From: Branchiostoma belcheri
Taxonomy: Eukaryota; Chordata; Leptocardii; Amphioxiformes; Branchiostomatidae
Assembly (NCBI RefSeq): GCF_001625305.1
Contig: NW_017802603.1
Location: forward strand, 101,062 to 165,061
Direction of reading: 5' to 3'
Length of the DNA stretch: 64,000 nucleotides
Shown: one piece after another, positions 26,077 through 37,900 of the stretch
How the letters are laid out: each line of letters begins with the position of its first letter
Position numbering within the stretch: the stretch's first letter is position 1
Program-made: the position numbers and the translations under genes
The notes under the pieces: generated by a model
What the model was told of the DNA's origin: nothing
Database searches by the model: none
Seen by the model: only the letters and a program-made list of their open reading frames with translations

Positions 26077-26683
26077 ATGTATTTTTCAATTGACCACCTG
26101 CTTTTAATTTTTCTATCAAGGTTGCACAATACAAAAGCAAAAACAATGGATTTCAATGTGTCTACATTTACTTATTTTTATATGATGTCATAGTGTTTTC
26201 AGTGCCATATGCCAGCATATCAAATGCTTAGTTTTTTAAAATGCAGAATAGGCAGGAGTCTTCATGCATGTTCCAGTCCACAGTAGAAATGATTTCTAGT
26301 TTAAGTTGACTCTACATGTTAAGTTACCATTTAGGTTACTATGACATTGTTACAAACAAGGGTTTGACTTGTGCACTTTCAGGCCTTTTAAAACGCATGT
26401 GTAGCTCCCCTGAAAACAGCAGTGAGATGTTGAATGTCAAAAAGGGGTTTTCATCTTTGAAAGGCACATGATACTATACTGGATATTCCCAGTATGATTC
26501 TAACAGAAAGTTGCTAAATCCAAGATTTATGATATTAGTAACTCCTGGATCATTTCCCCAACAGCCAACGGCATTGATGACCATCTGACTCAGACTGTGT
26601 TTCCACTATAACACCTGGTAATACAGGAAACTGTTTAAGAGGCTAATTTTGATATATGATGGAGAAAAATCTAATCTACTTAC

Positions 26684-26861
26684 CGAGAGGTGAAAGCGTC
26701 CAGGTATGGTGCAGATGACTACCCACACTTTCATTGGCAGCAGGAACTAGAGCCACTGGTAGCACCAGGGGAAGTGTACACTTTGGATTCCTGGCCTTTG
26801 TCATAAATGTTGGCTTTGATACTGCATTAGGACTTAACCACTTTGATATGGGGGTATCCAT
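26684..26861 (-). CDS. Candidate first exon of a split minus-strand gene (weak)
   Basis: A minus-strand ATG at 26861 in a favourable context (ACAATGG) opens a 59-codon frame starting MDTPISKWLSPNAVSK. It runs to a strong donor, CTCTCG|GTAAGT, with exon end at 26684. Reading through the donor meets a stop two codons later, as expected of an exon end. The exon leaves one base of a split codon, compatible with the acceptor at 24617-24616, so the two pieces join in frame across an intron of 2,068 bases. I do not recognise the protein family. No expression evidence is available and chance remains likely. Confidence 0.22.
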
Positions 26862-26888
26862 TGTATGTATGTATTCTGACTTTAACAA

Positions 26889-28429
26889 TGTTTTAATTGG
26901 TTAAAGATTAGAAGGATGTTGAGTAAGATATGGTCTTTTGTTCTTTTTGATGATGATATTCCCAATCACATTAATTTGCAAAATTAGTCTAATGTATTTT
27001 TAACAACTTTTAACCACAGCATAGTTCACAATAGACTACATGAAATAACACGTTACCCACTAAACCAGGGTAGAAAAATTCTAATTTTAAGTGTTAAACT
27101 TAAACCATGACATTTGTTGTGCTTCTGTCAGAGTTTATCAAGCATAGAAATTACAATACTTTGTGCTTTAATCTAAAAAGACAATTTACTAATTAAAAAC
27201 AATTAGTTTGTCTGGAAAAAAGACTCATAATGTAGCTTCATCTGTAAATTTAATTGTTTATGTACCAGGATCCTTATAGGAATTAGGTACTGTAACACAT
27301 GCAAGTTTTCAAATGGATTTTTTGTGTCTCCCTTGTGATTTTATTGAAAAAATAGACTCCAGGCTATGTTTAACTTACTCGATCAGTATACCTTGCTCAT
27401 GAATCATTACCCACCTACATTGTACACCCACCTACACTTGTGCACGGCACCTTAACCACACACAACCATAGAAATCTGGTACAAAACCTGAGTTCACAAA
27501 AGGCAGAAAAACATGAACGCAGCAGAGTCAAGTACATTTGTAGTCAAGTTAGGATGACCAAAAAGCTTACACAGTCAGTTTCTCAAAAGAGCGTAATGTC
27601 AAAACTGCTGCACTGTGATCTCACTGGACAAAGAAGCTCATCCTCACACCTGGAAAGTGTCTGTCGGTAGAGCATGATGGATACCATTTTATGTCACTGT
27701 CCAAACCTTCATCAGAACACCTACATTATCTATAGTGCCTAATACTAACAGTAGGTTCTGCAACTTCTATATATAGTTAACTTACTGGCAGGTCTCCATG
27801 TAACTTTTGGTCCGACCAACAGTGTAACAGTGTTGCTCAGCATTGCATTATTTAGTTTCCCATTCAAAGTCAAAATGTCAGACGTCTTCATTGATAGGGA
27901 GAGTGCTTTGCTTTCTTTGTGTTCATTAGCATGTGATATTAACTAGTGACAACTTGAAGACATATATTGAAAGGCAGCATGGGTTGCTCCAGAAGGATTA
28001 AATCAATTTATAGACTATTTTAGAAGCTGTGTTAGACACTTAACCAAGAGTGAATGCCAGACTGGGAATTTATTCCAATTACCCTACAGGGAAAAAAGAG
28101 TGCTAAATAGATGAAAATGTCCTAGAGTGTCATTAAAGCCAGTCTGATAAACTTTCTTACCTTGATATACAGTCATTGGCAAAGATTCAGGAGGAAAAAT
28201 GTGCCGACCGTGCATCGTACTTGGACGAAATACAAATAAATACCTTGTGTGGCCAACTGAATGGTCAGAGTTCACTCCTGGGTGCCCACATCTTCATGGA
28301 TCACTAAGTAGAAATCGAAATGTAGCGTCTATTATCGTCTAGTGCACTTTGTTTTGTAACATCAGAAGACAGTCTTTGGCGAAACCAATTAGATACCTAA
28401 CCTGATACATCGTTTTCATGCCACAAGAG
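26889..28429. other. AT-rich spacer, nothing recognised
   Basis: No gene, array or hairpin element supported. A 76-codon ORF at 27440-27670 shows no domain. Confidence 0.55.
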
Positions 28430-28990
28430 GGATGCGGGGAATGGTACCTCTCGCTTCACTAGGCGTATTAAATATCACAACACGATTTAATGTCTCTTCG
28501 GCTTTTAAGTGTAGACTCCAGATGAATGTCAGCTACATGAGTGACATTTTCATACTTAATCTTTCATTTCCACCTTCATTGGAAAATTTTTTAGCATAAA
28601 AGTAGCCTTTCAAGTTCCTGCTATCCTGCATTAACCTAGACTTCCCCATATTTGGCTATAGTCATGGGGAGCCCCAGTTCGTGAGGCAAATTGAAACTAA
28701 CAGGCCAGAAATAAACGTCCTATAAGTCTGCATCAGAGAGTGATTTAGCTGTTGTTGATAGGGGTTTAAGATGATGAATCGTGGTTTTCCAATATAGAAA
28801 ATTCCCAATGTGATGCGGGTTACTGGGCCATGGGGGTATCATCAATCTAAACCTAAATATGGAATCTAACGATGGCCATGTCACACAAACTGACCCCAGC
28901 CAATGCTTTGCTGTTTATCATGAAGCTGACATAATCCCTTTCAAGATTTTACATCCTTTTTCAATTACCACACAGCCAACAGGTGAATTC
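28430..28990. promoter_or_regulatory. Candidate conserved noncoding element with a CArG box
   Basis: Block of balanced composition containing a perfect CArG (SRF) box CCATATTTGG at 28646-28655 plus homeodomain-like TAAT words. It has no long ORF. SRF/MADS-box binding to CC(A/T)6GG is established knowledge; its use here is inference. Confidence 0.3.
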
Positions 28991-29519
28991 TGTATGCTGG
29001 AACAAAAGAGTTCTGTTGGCTTTTAATACATTCTATGTACCAAATGTAGAGCTAAATGGTGCTGAAAAATGCGCCGTCAATATATGGGATGGATTGCCAG
29101 GTACATCTACAGCAAAAGCCTTATTAACAAAGCAAGCACTTTATCTTATATGAATATCGTTTAAACAAAGGCATAAAAGCTTTTCATTCTTACATTCATG
29201 TGTTTTTACTTCTGTAGATTACAGTAATTGCAGTTTCATGTTCTTAAACAATCGAATTCTACCATGCATCAGTAGGCAAGCAAGGGGCTACATTTCATAT
29301 AATTATCATGCAAAATAATTCAAGAGAGGGAATATTTCTGTCTTGATACATTGCTTATCCTTACCAAAACTCTCCTCAGGATGAAATTAGATCTAAATGC
29401 ATCACTCTAATAAGATGCGCCCTGAGGCAACAACTGGATCTTCTAGATCAATAACCCATTTTACAGGAGAAAGAATCTTTAATAGAAAACTTGATGAAGC
29501 TGAAGTTTGCTGTTAATTC
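28991..29519. other. Spacer, nothing recognised
   Basis: AT-rich sequence between CNE-like islands. No supported feature. Confidence 0.5.
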
Positions 29520-30400
29520 CCGTTGTCTGCAGTACTTAGGGAACCCTCTTCAGGCAGTTTGTGGAGATAGCCTTGAACAGGGGAGGCTGGAAGGATTATT
29601 TCTGAACGTCACGGGCCAATTCTTATGATATTGGTGTTGCTTATCTTGGTTCCTTTTTAATTATAATCATACTTTTTTTTTTTATTGCAGCAAATTGATC
29701 TTAATAAATGCCTTTGGTAGTGAGAGATAGTGAATGAGCTGACATGGATACATGTTGGTAAAATATATTTAGAATTTTTACATATAACAAATATTAAAAT
29801 CTTATGTTAGACACAGATAGATGATTTGAGCATGGCATGTTGTCAGGCACATGTATATACTTGCCAGTTTGTCTTTTTTGCTAAAAAGTCATGATAAAAT
29901 TGGCAATATGGTTTTATATGGAATAGGTTGCCACCCAATTGCAACAATTCACAGATCATTGTGTCTGCTAAACAATATTATATAGTTTAGCTCAGCCTTG
30001 CTCACAAGCCGTGTAAATGGACAAGTTAAGACCAACACTTGGTGTGGTGATTGTTTACCCTGGAGCAAAGCTTTCCGAGAAAAACACTGTCGTTAGGGAT
30101 TTTTTCCCCTAGGAGAAGAAGGGATTATTGCTGCTCAGTTTGTGAGGAGCACAGGTGACAAAGTAATCCCCACCTCCATCTGACAATCCCTCTTTCTCCA
30201 TGTTGCCAGCTTCCGGCACAGTTTTCTGCACTGACTGCGAATAAATGAGGGGCTCTAGAATCATTGAAGACCGGGTTTTATATTCTTGAACGGGACAATA
30301 TTTTGGGAACTTTTTGTGAATTTATTGCAAAAGAGAGCAGTTTTTATGAATGCTTCTTGCTACCGCCTACGCACAGGCACACCAATGAGAAGCTTAGCAT
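29520..30400. promoter_or_regulatory. Candidate conserved noncoding elements with K50-homeodomain sites
   Basis: Two GC-elevated islands (about 29520-29680 and 30030-30400) separated by AT-rich DNA. Otx/Pitx/Gsc-type sites GGATTA or TAATCC occur at 29593-29598, 30122-30127 and 30164-30169. No coding frame covers the blocks. Enhancer function is inferred from motif density. Confidence 0.3.
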
Positions 30401-31439
30401 TCTTTAGACTTTCTTTAAAATGGAAATACATCATAGAAAGTCACTGAACTCCAAGGACAGCCCGAATTCCTTTGAACTGCTGCTGGTGACAAATCAGACT
30501 TTACCTGTTTGTATGCCTGCAGCTAGTCCATGAAAATGAAAAAAATTCTATGCTTAGCTGTCAGTTCTTTAATGTTAAGTCCTGCATGTTAACCATCAAA
30601 AAGACAAATTATGCTTTCTGGATGTTTGTTGCTGACATAAAAGAAAAATGATAATTGAAACAATTTTTGTAACACGCACCATTGAAATCATATGGTTGGC
30701 TATTACCCATAAGGGAAACACAAATGGAACAGATTGTGTATTGATATCAGCTTAGTTTAGCTCTCCTGAGATGGTTGCACATATATATCACATAGATTGC
30801 CATCATCGGCCATAAATTTGCAGTAAGATTACCATCTTGAATTTTTGTTGCAGCTCTCTTTTATAGTGTAGTTCTGTCCTCAGATGGGTTTGTAATGAAT
30901 CACAGGACAGTTTGCATTGATTTTATGAAGTGGAAAGTATTTTCACATATTTCCATGAATATGCATGTTATCCTAGAAATGAAATAAATGCTAATTCATG
31001 TTTCTCATTTCTTCCATGTGCTGTGTCCAATGATATGATGACATCACTTTTAACAGGTAAGTGAAACTCAAGTGTCAAACTTATAACAGGTGAAAGTCTT
31101 GGTAGAGAGCAGAGAAAATTTATTCATAGCAGAGAGTATGTGATAATGCTAGTTCCCACCATATTTGGTAATGTAGGATAGCTAGACTATCACAAAGTAT
31201 TAGATGGTTTTGCTGACTTTATTAGGTAATGTCTGTTACCTATAAGTACAACCAACTACATGTGCTAGGAAAACATTGATATTAAGAATGATTACTAAAA
31301 TGACAGATTTTATGATGCCTGTCCTTTTGGCATAGAACTGCAAAATGCTTGGATATACAGTAGGTGGCTGTAAAGTTACATGTATGACACCAACTTGGAA
31401 AACCCATCAAATGTAAATTACAAACATGGTCCCAAGTGG
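30401..31439. other. AT-rich spacer, nothing recognised
   Basis: No gene or repeat seen. Confidence 0.55.
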
Positions 31440-31760
31440 TAGGCTAAGTAAAACGCTCTTTCTCTCAGCCCGTTAGATCGAGTCTGTCAAGCTGTCTTCA
31501 GAAGTGTTATCCCACCACAAATGACTTTCATAGCCTTTAATGGAACTTGCCCTTTCCAGGGATAATGGGGGATGTCACAAATCAGGGATTACCATGTTTT
31601 AAGAACTGTGAAAGGTCAATCATTGAAGTCGTGACTCAGAATTTCCCTTCTCATCAGATCTCTGGCTCCGCCTGGAGTCTTGATACCATTTGCGTTTTGT
31701 CTAGACAGCTACATTTGAGATGGCTGACTCGATTTTTGTTTGATGGGGTAAATGCGTGAA
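31440..31760. promoter_or_regulatory. Candidate conserved noncoding element
   Basis: CpG-retaining island (cgttagatcgagtctgtc, tggctccgcctgg) with the homeodomain-like word GTCAATCATTG. A 70-codon ORF across it has no recognisable domain. The call is compositional only. Confidence 0.27.
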
Positions 31761-33888
31761 TATCAAAGTGAGAAGATGTGAGAAATGTACGTCATTTGAA
31801 AGGCATTAGGGGTAATGTGCATTTTTCATGCAGTAAGGGTACCAAATGATTGAATGTGTTTAAAAGGCATGTAACAAAGTTACGACATCGACAAGTGATG
31901 GTAGGAAAACCATGTTAGGAAAAGGTGGGTGATTATGTGGAACAGTATGAGTAACTTACAATGTCAGGGATTTGTTTTACTACATTTGTAAGTATGTATT
32001 TATGTACATTATGAAAAAAAAAATTCTTACTATTAGTTAACTTTTTTCTGATTTTTCAAGTCAACTTAGATCAGTGTCAGCTGAAAATAATATCTGGAGG
32101 ACTTTAAAACATTGCATTGCTCATGAAGCATTACATTTCCAAAGTAGATTTCAGTTTCCTAATGTTTGTGGTCCTTTATCATGCTCAAATGTCTTAACTG
32201 CCACGACAGTTTCTACAGTCACTGTTGAAACTTTCCAGAGCTCAAACATTTTGTAGTTCAGAACTGTCTAGAAATGCCAAACATGCATAAGTTTAAGGAA
32301 AGAAGAGTAACTCCATCAAATAGTTTCTACAAACATTTTCATCAGTGTAAGAATTGCAATGCAATTTGATTTGCAAACTGCGGTGTGTAATTCATTTCTG
32401 TCACGTTCAGGTGCAGATACAGATACCTGCATTTACTTTCAGCAGATTTACACTAGGATCTCTACATGCTATCTGAGAGGAGGGAAAGTACTTGTAGTTG
32501 GATGGGAGAGATTGCAGTAATAGATCAAAGGCAGAGACCAAAGTCCTTGGGTCCTAGTTAGTGCCTCATTAGGGTCCCAGGGTGGAATCCTCAAACTACA
32601 TGTGCCCAGGGGTGAAGATCCAGGAGGTATACATGGAGTACAGAATCTAATGATGACCAAGCTTATTAGCTGAATTCCAAGAACTTGAACAGATAACAAC
32701 CTTGGTTTGCATGTAGAACAGTGTCCCAATGGGGACTTGGGCAGAACTTTGACAACATCTGAGGCAGAGCTGTTTTTGATTAATTGCTGAAAAAAGGCTC
32801 TTAGTATGCCAGAGGTCAAATGTCTATCATAGAACATGTAGAAGCATAGGGATTAAGTCATTATATTGGACCTAGGTTTCAGCTTGTACCTGTGAAAGGT
32901 GATTCTCCATCTTCTTTTGCAGTACATCTACTATTGCCGTTGACCATCCTTTGAAATTTCTCTGAGATTCAGATCGGATTTATTATTGGTTAAATAATGC
33001 ATTCTGAGGAATCTTACTCTATCATATTCATAATTGATAGGAACATGGAAATGCCTTTTGCTTTTTATTCAAGAATGATTTATAGTAATGAGAAAATAGT
33101 CTACCAATTGGTTCTAAAAGGTAATGACAACAGAAACTTGATGCAGGTAAAGGTTACCTAAAGTCTAACCTGGAGAAAGAAAAAATATCTTGAAGCTGTT
33201 TTCAAAGCTGGAATGTAGGAGTCAAAATTGAAATTATGATGTTTAATTTTGAGTTTTTTTCAGTCAATGCCCACATGTCCCTTCTTCAACTTAATACACA
33301 TACTGTTTTATACAACAGAATCTAAATTTTGAGACCAATAAATGTTCAGTCCTTTGCATCATGTACTTAAGAATGACTCATAGCTTTTAATATTCTTGAT
33401 GTACTTGATGCACTATCCATCTTAGATGTCACAGATTTGTGTAATGCTCTTATAGCTTCTTTGTCAGTTGGCAGTTGACCCCTTTATAAATTATAGGGCA
33501 CTTAGAGTAGCATTAGTTGCTTAGGCATCCAAACCAACACTGTCAATTTGTTTATGGTGAGAGATCTATCAACCTACCAACTCCATATATAGAAGCTACC
33601 CTTGATCAGTTATCTTACCATTATCTTATTAAGGGACCTGGTATTAATGCTGGCAATATATCAATTATTTACTTAGTGCCAACTTTATTGTACAAGAGGG
33701 CAATAGCAGTGATGGTAAAATTTACAAGGTATTAAAAGTGAATCAAGTAATATATGAATAATCAATGTACATGTCAGTAGTGCAATACATAAATTTCAAT
33801 TGCTTTATTCAAACATCACAAACTTAACTTCATTTTAAGATGTACAGTCAGATTTAGTAGACCAAACAAGCTAGGAGAACATTTGTAG
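31761..33888. other. Spacer, no supported gene
   Basis: A 122-codon minus-strand ORF (32469-32837) lies over a slightly GC-richer patch but has no domain and no convincing splice pattern. The rest is AT-rich background. Confidence 0.5.
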
Positions 33889-34438
33889 ATGGATAGTTGT
33901 GATTTTCTTGAAACTTGGCCAGTTTTCCATGTAGACAGAAAAGAGAAGTTGTTTATAAAGAGCAGCAGACAATTCAGCACCATGGACGGAGTAATCAGAG
34001 GATCTATGATTCGATGTACCCTAATGTGTACATATGTAAGTCACTGCTTTACAACAAAGCATGTCAATCTGCTGATCAGCTCACCTCCTGGAAGAACACA
34101 TGTGCACATATCCTCCACATGCTTTGACCTGAATGTCTTTCATGATTATAGCCCCCCCCCCTCAGGTTTAAGGCCATACATCAGGCCTTTTCCATTTTAT
34201 CCTCTGGCAAGGTAAGTCTCTTGATTCAACAAAATCTGTTAATGAAGAAGATGGTACCTCTTCCTGCCTTTGCAGCTGTGTAGGTCCATACATAAGGCTT
34301 TATCCCTCTCATTCTCTGCTAGAGCTTACACTGCTGGAGCACATATCTCACTTCACAGAAAGAACTGGGAAATCAAGAAGAGACTTGAGAAAGAAAAATT
34401 ATTTCTTAACATCCCAAACCTACCAAGATTCATGGTAA
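33889..34438 (+). CDS. Candidate two-exon ORF, 161 residues, 64-nt intron (weak)
   Basis: An ATG at 33889 opens a frame to 34211, where GGCAAG|GTAAGT forms a strong donor. The pyrimidine-rich ttcctgcctttgcag acceptor ends at 34275. Joining 33889-34211 to 34276-34438 keeps one frame of 486 nt ending in TAA. A second acceptor preceded by a C-run ends at 34165, which would make 34166-34211 a 46-nt microexon. The sequences after the two acceptors are related (both contain CCATACAT and encode PYIR), as if an exon had been duplicated in tandem. The alternative second-exon frame is also open (159 nt to a GTAAAT donor). No family recognised. Confidence 0.2.
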
Positions 34439-34920
34439 ATACATGTATATATCTTTCCTGAAATTACATAGAATTAATAAGTCTTGCAACCTCCCAATAC
34501 TGATGCTCCTGTGCATCCGATAAACCAAATACTACTTTCTTTCTGTACCTCACCAGCAGCAGGGACCCCTTGAGGCAGTGTCCTTGAGGTTGTCCTTATC
34601 TAAGCAGAACACAGGGAGTATGAAACAAAATAACACATCCTTCTTTTAAATTAATTCTTCTGTTTTTCCATTGAATGCCACCGTGTGGCTTAATTGGATG
34701 AAGGTGTCAGTACCAGTTTATGTTTTCTTCAAAACTTTTATTCATAAAAGTCCTGAAGTACAAGCAAGCACCATCTGCTGTAAAGATATGGATGTAAGGT
34801 CCTTTGAGTGATATAATGGTAGGCAAATGCCGTCAGGCAAAAAGGCTTTAGTACAAGTTTTGAGCATGGCTTGAAGCCAGAGAAGTCTAACAAGTTTTTT
34901 AATAGGTCCTTTTCGTATGC

Positions 34921-34955
34921 AGGCCACACCAGTTTATGTGCTAGGTTCTCTTATA
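34921..34955 (+). mobile_element. Probable MITE terminal fragment
   Basis: GGCCACACCAGTTTATGTGC followed by taggttctc resembles the terminal inverted repeat of the complete MITE at 21,073-21,439, sharing GGCCACACCA exactly and then GGTTCTC at the same offset. No matching inverted end was found nearby, so this is a solo end, a relic or a related family with a diverged partner. Confidence 0.4.
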
Positions 34956-37900
34956 TTTTAGAGCAATAGAGCAAAAGTTGAGCAAAGATTAATAATTTCT
35001 GAAAATGTAAGGCCCGAAGGAAAACTTGTATCTCTCTATATCCAGTTCCTGTAACAACCCCCCACCCCCCAATCAGATACAGTTTTGATGTAGCAGTTGC
35101 TTTTCCTGTTTTAAATACCCGGTGTTATATTTTTCGAGACATTAAATAGGCCCTAGCTTCAATTATCTTCCAAAAAGATTGGCATGAAACAAGCAATTAA
35201 GATAGCATAGCCTTTTTTTTTCTATCCTGTGTATGCAGAGTACTAAGTAACCTGGGCATCTGTTGCACATGCGGTCGTGCTTAGAATGTGTGAGGCATCC
35301 TGTTGAACCGTGCGTGTGGATGATAACTGGTCATCATTTTCCAGAGGGAAATTCTTGATCACCCCTGGAGATTCCCTTGCAATAACATGGGGCTCAAAAG
35401 TTTTGTTTCGCATGACTTATTCACAGAAGACCTTCCACATACATGAATATTTGAAATGTAAGTGTATGTATGCATTTTCATAGTTAGGCCAGTACATAAT
35501 GTAAGAACCACATGCAGGACATGCACATTTACTGCTGGCAAATTATTTTTGACTTTTTTTTGTCAACCTCTATTTTAACCATGAAATGCAGTCCTATATA
35601 ATTGTAGAGGGTAGAATTGTCTCATTGATCATAAGTACTTGTATGCAAAGTAACTTACTTTTTTTCACAACAACATTATTCACAGGCATTTCTGTGAGTA
35701 ATTTTTTGTGAAAAGTAGGTGTACAAAAAGAAACCAGTTCTTGTACTTTTTGCACTTTTCTGATCACATATCTATTGTATTTTTATTTTATGGCAATATA
35801 AAGGGAAAGCCCACAACTGTAAGGATTTGACACAGAAGACTGACTTGTAACTTGTAGGGACAGGCTAAAATTGCTTTTGAAAAGGCCAGAAACCTGCCTA
35901 TGAAATCTTAACTCCATCGTCCATCGTTGCCCAAGCATGTATATGCGTCAGGGTTTGCAAAGTGGTTCTGTCAGAGGAATTCGCTTCCAATTTTCTTCCC
36001 ATTTCAAACTCACTTGCAGTACAACCTTGTGTCCTTGTAGGTACTTTCGCTGGGAAGAAAAGGCTAGTAACATGCAATTTTACCAGTAATGGAAGAAAGA
36101 CGATTCATCCCTCAAGAAATGAATAGAGCTGCAGCTCTACTTGTCTACAATGACAATGTAATGTCAACTTCCCGCAATATTTAAACATCAGACTCCTAGT
36201 CCTATCAAAGGCTTTTATACAAAATGGAACATGAAAGAGCCATGGCTTAAATAACACCTCATCAACATTAGTTTCTTTACAGACAGATTGTTGCAAGGCT
36301 CAGTCTAAAAGCCCTCTCAAGATTACTTGGATTCCGTTTTTGCTTTGATTGTGCCGGAAGTATTGTGCCCTTGAAAGCATTAATGGTGTGGCATGTTGCA
36401 GGACTAGCCCTCCATATCCTCTGCTATTATTCTGCTGTCTCCAGTCAGTTTTCCCTGTGAGAAAATTTACAGAGTGAACTGAAATCAGGCAAAGTGTCCG
36501 GTGTACATGTATGTCAGTTTTTCACATTTTGAGCTAAATGAGTACATAATACATACATGCATTGCACTGGTTGTAAAACATTTGCACATGTAATGGGATT
36601 TTCCTCTTTTCTGATATGTTTCCTTCCTGTTGATGGGCAGATACATGTAGACAGGATTATACTTTTAGGCCATATGAAATTTGCTAAATACATATGTATA
36701 ATATCTGATTCCTGTAAATTGTTATAACTGATTACAATAATGAAAAAATCAAATCATATTGATATTTTCTGTCAAAGGGGAATTCTTTGTTTGGTTAACT
36801 TTCAAAGGGGTAAAGCTTCTTTGTCTAAAATGTTGCAAAAGAATTCATGTACATGTACAAAGTATCTGACATGGTAACAAATTATTGATCCCTTTTGAAG
36901 TACAGTTCTGGTGTTGACACTTAATCCATAAACCACTCTTGAAGTTAAAAGGGTCCCACATCTTTGCCATACTTGACCTATTTCTGTCATTGTGACTGTG
37001 TAGGGTGATATGATATCCTATGACCAGGTGTAGGTTAATGGCAAATTCACGTCTCCAATGATGTGGTATATTGCTACACAAATGAAAAACTCAAATGGGG
37101 GCCACGTGCATCAAAATCTAATTTGGAAATAATTGCACTTCAAAGTACAGTGCTGTTAACCTTGTTTTCGTTTCAAAATTTCATCTGATGATTCCACATG
37201 GATTTTATTTATAGCACCCATTTCTCCTTGATACTGGTTCACGCGTCTGCCGCGCAGGTTGATTTCATTACCGAGACCTGATTGCTGTGTCTGAAATGGG
37301 CAGAAATAGACAAGAATTGTCCTAGTTTCTTCTGTAGGTCAACTTTGTGCTTGATTGATTCTACATGTGCAATGTATGTCATCTCTAAGCTGTTTTTAGA
37401 CCACCCTGATATACTTGTCTTGATGTTTTCAGATTGCAATATATCCACTTCCAGTGAAGACTGATATAACACCTCAGTAGGTGACACATTCTTTTTTGTT
37501 ATAAAGTGAAATGCCAGGAAAGCGCATCAATGAAAGGACTGACTGACTACATGTAAACTCGCCATACCCACAGAGTGGCTGTCAACATTGCACTTAGGCC
37601 TTCATCCAACAATGTCTTGATTACCCATTCATGATTTAATGTTCTGGTGCAAGTACATGATGCCCCTATTTCTGAACTCAATTTCATTGTTATCTCTGCT
37701 GAATGCAATCTGAAGCCTTTAAGGGGCATTTTACCCAGAAGGAAGCTAAGATACAGTGATGACTGTAATAGACACTATCTTTACTCCTTGGTCCATGTTG
37801 TGAAAATTTTAAGAAGGTCACAAGGTTAAATTCTACTTGGGACTTTTCCATAGTGAAATTCGGTGCATTTTTTTTTTTTCAAAATCCAACACTTAAGAAA

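Noticed and set aside
32469..32837. 122-codon minus-strand ORF
   Set aside because: No family resemblance, no clear acceptor or donor at its ends; more likely a mildly GC-richer noncoding patch.
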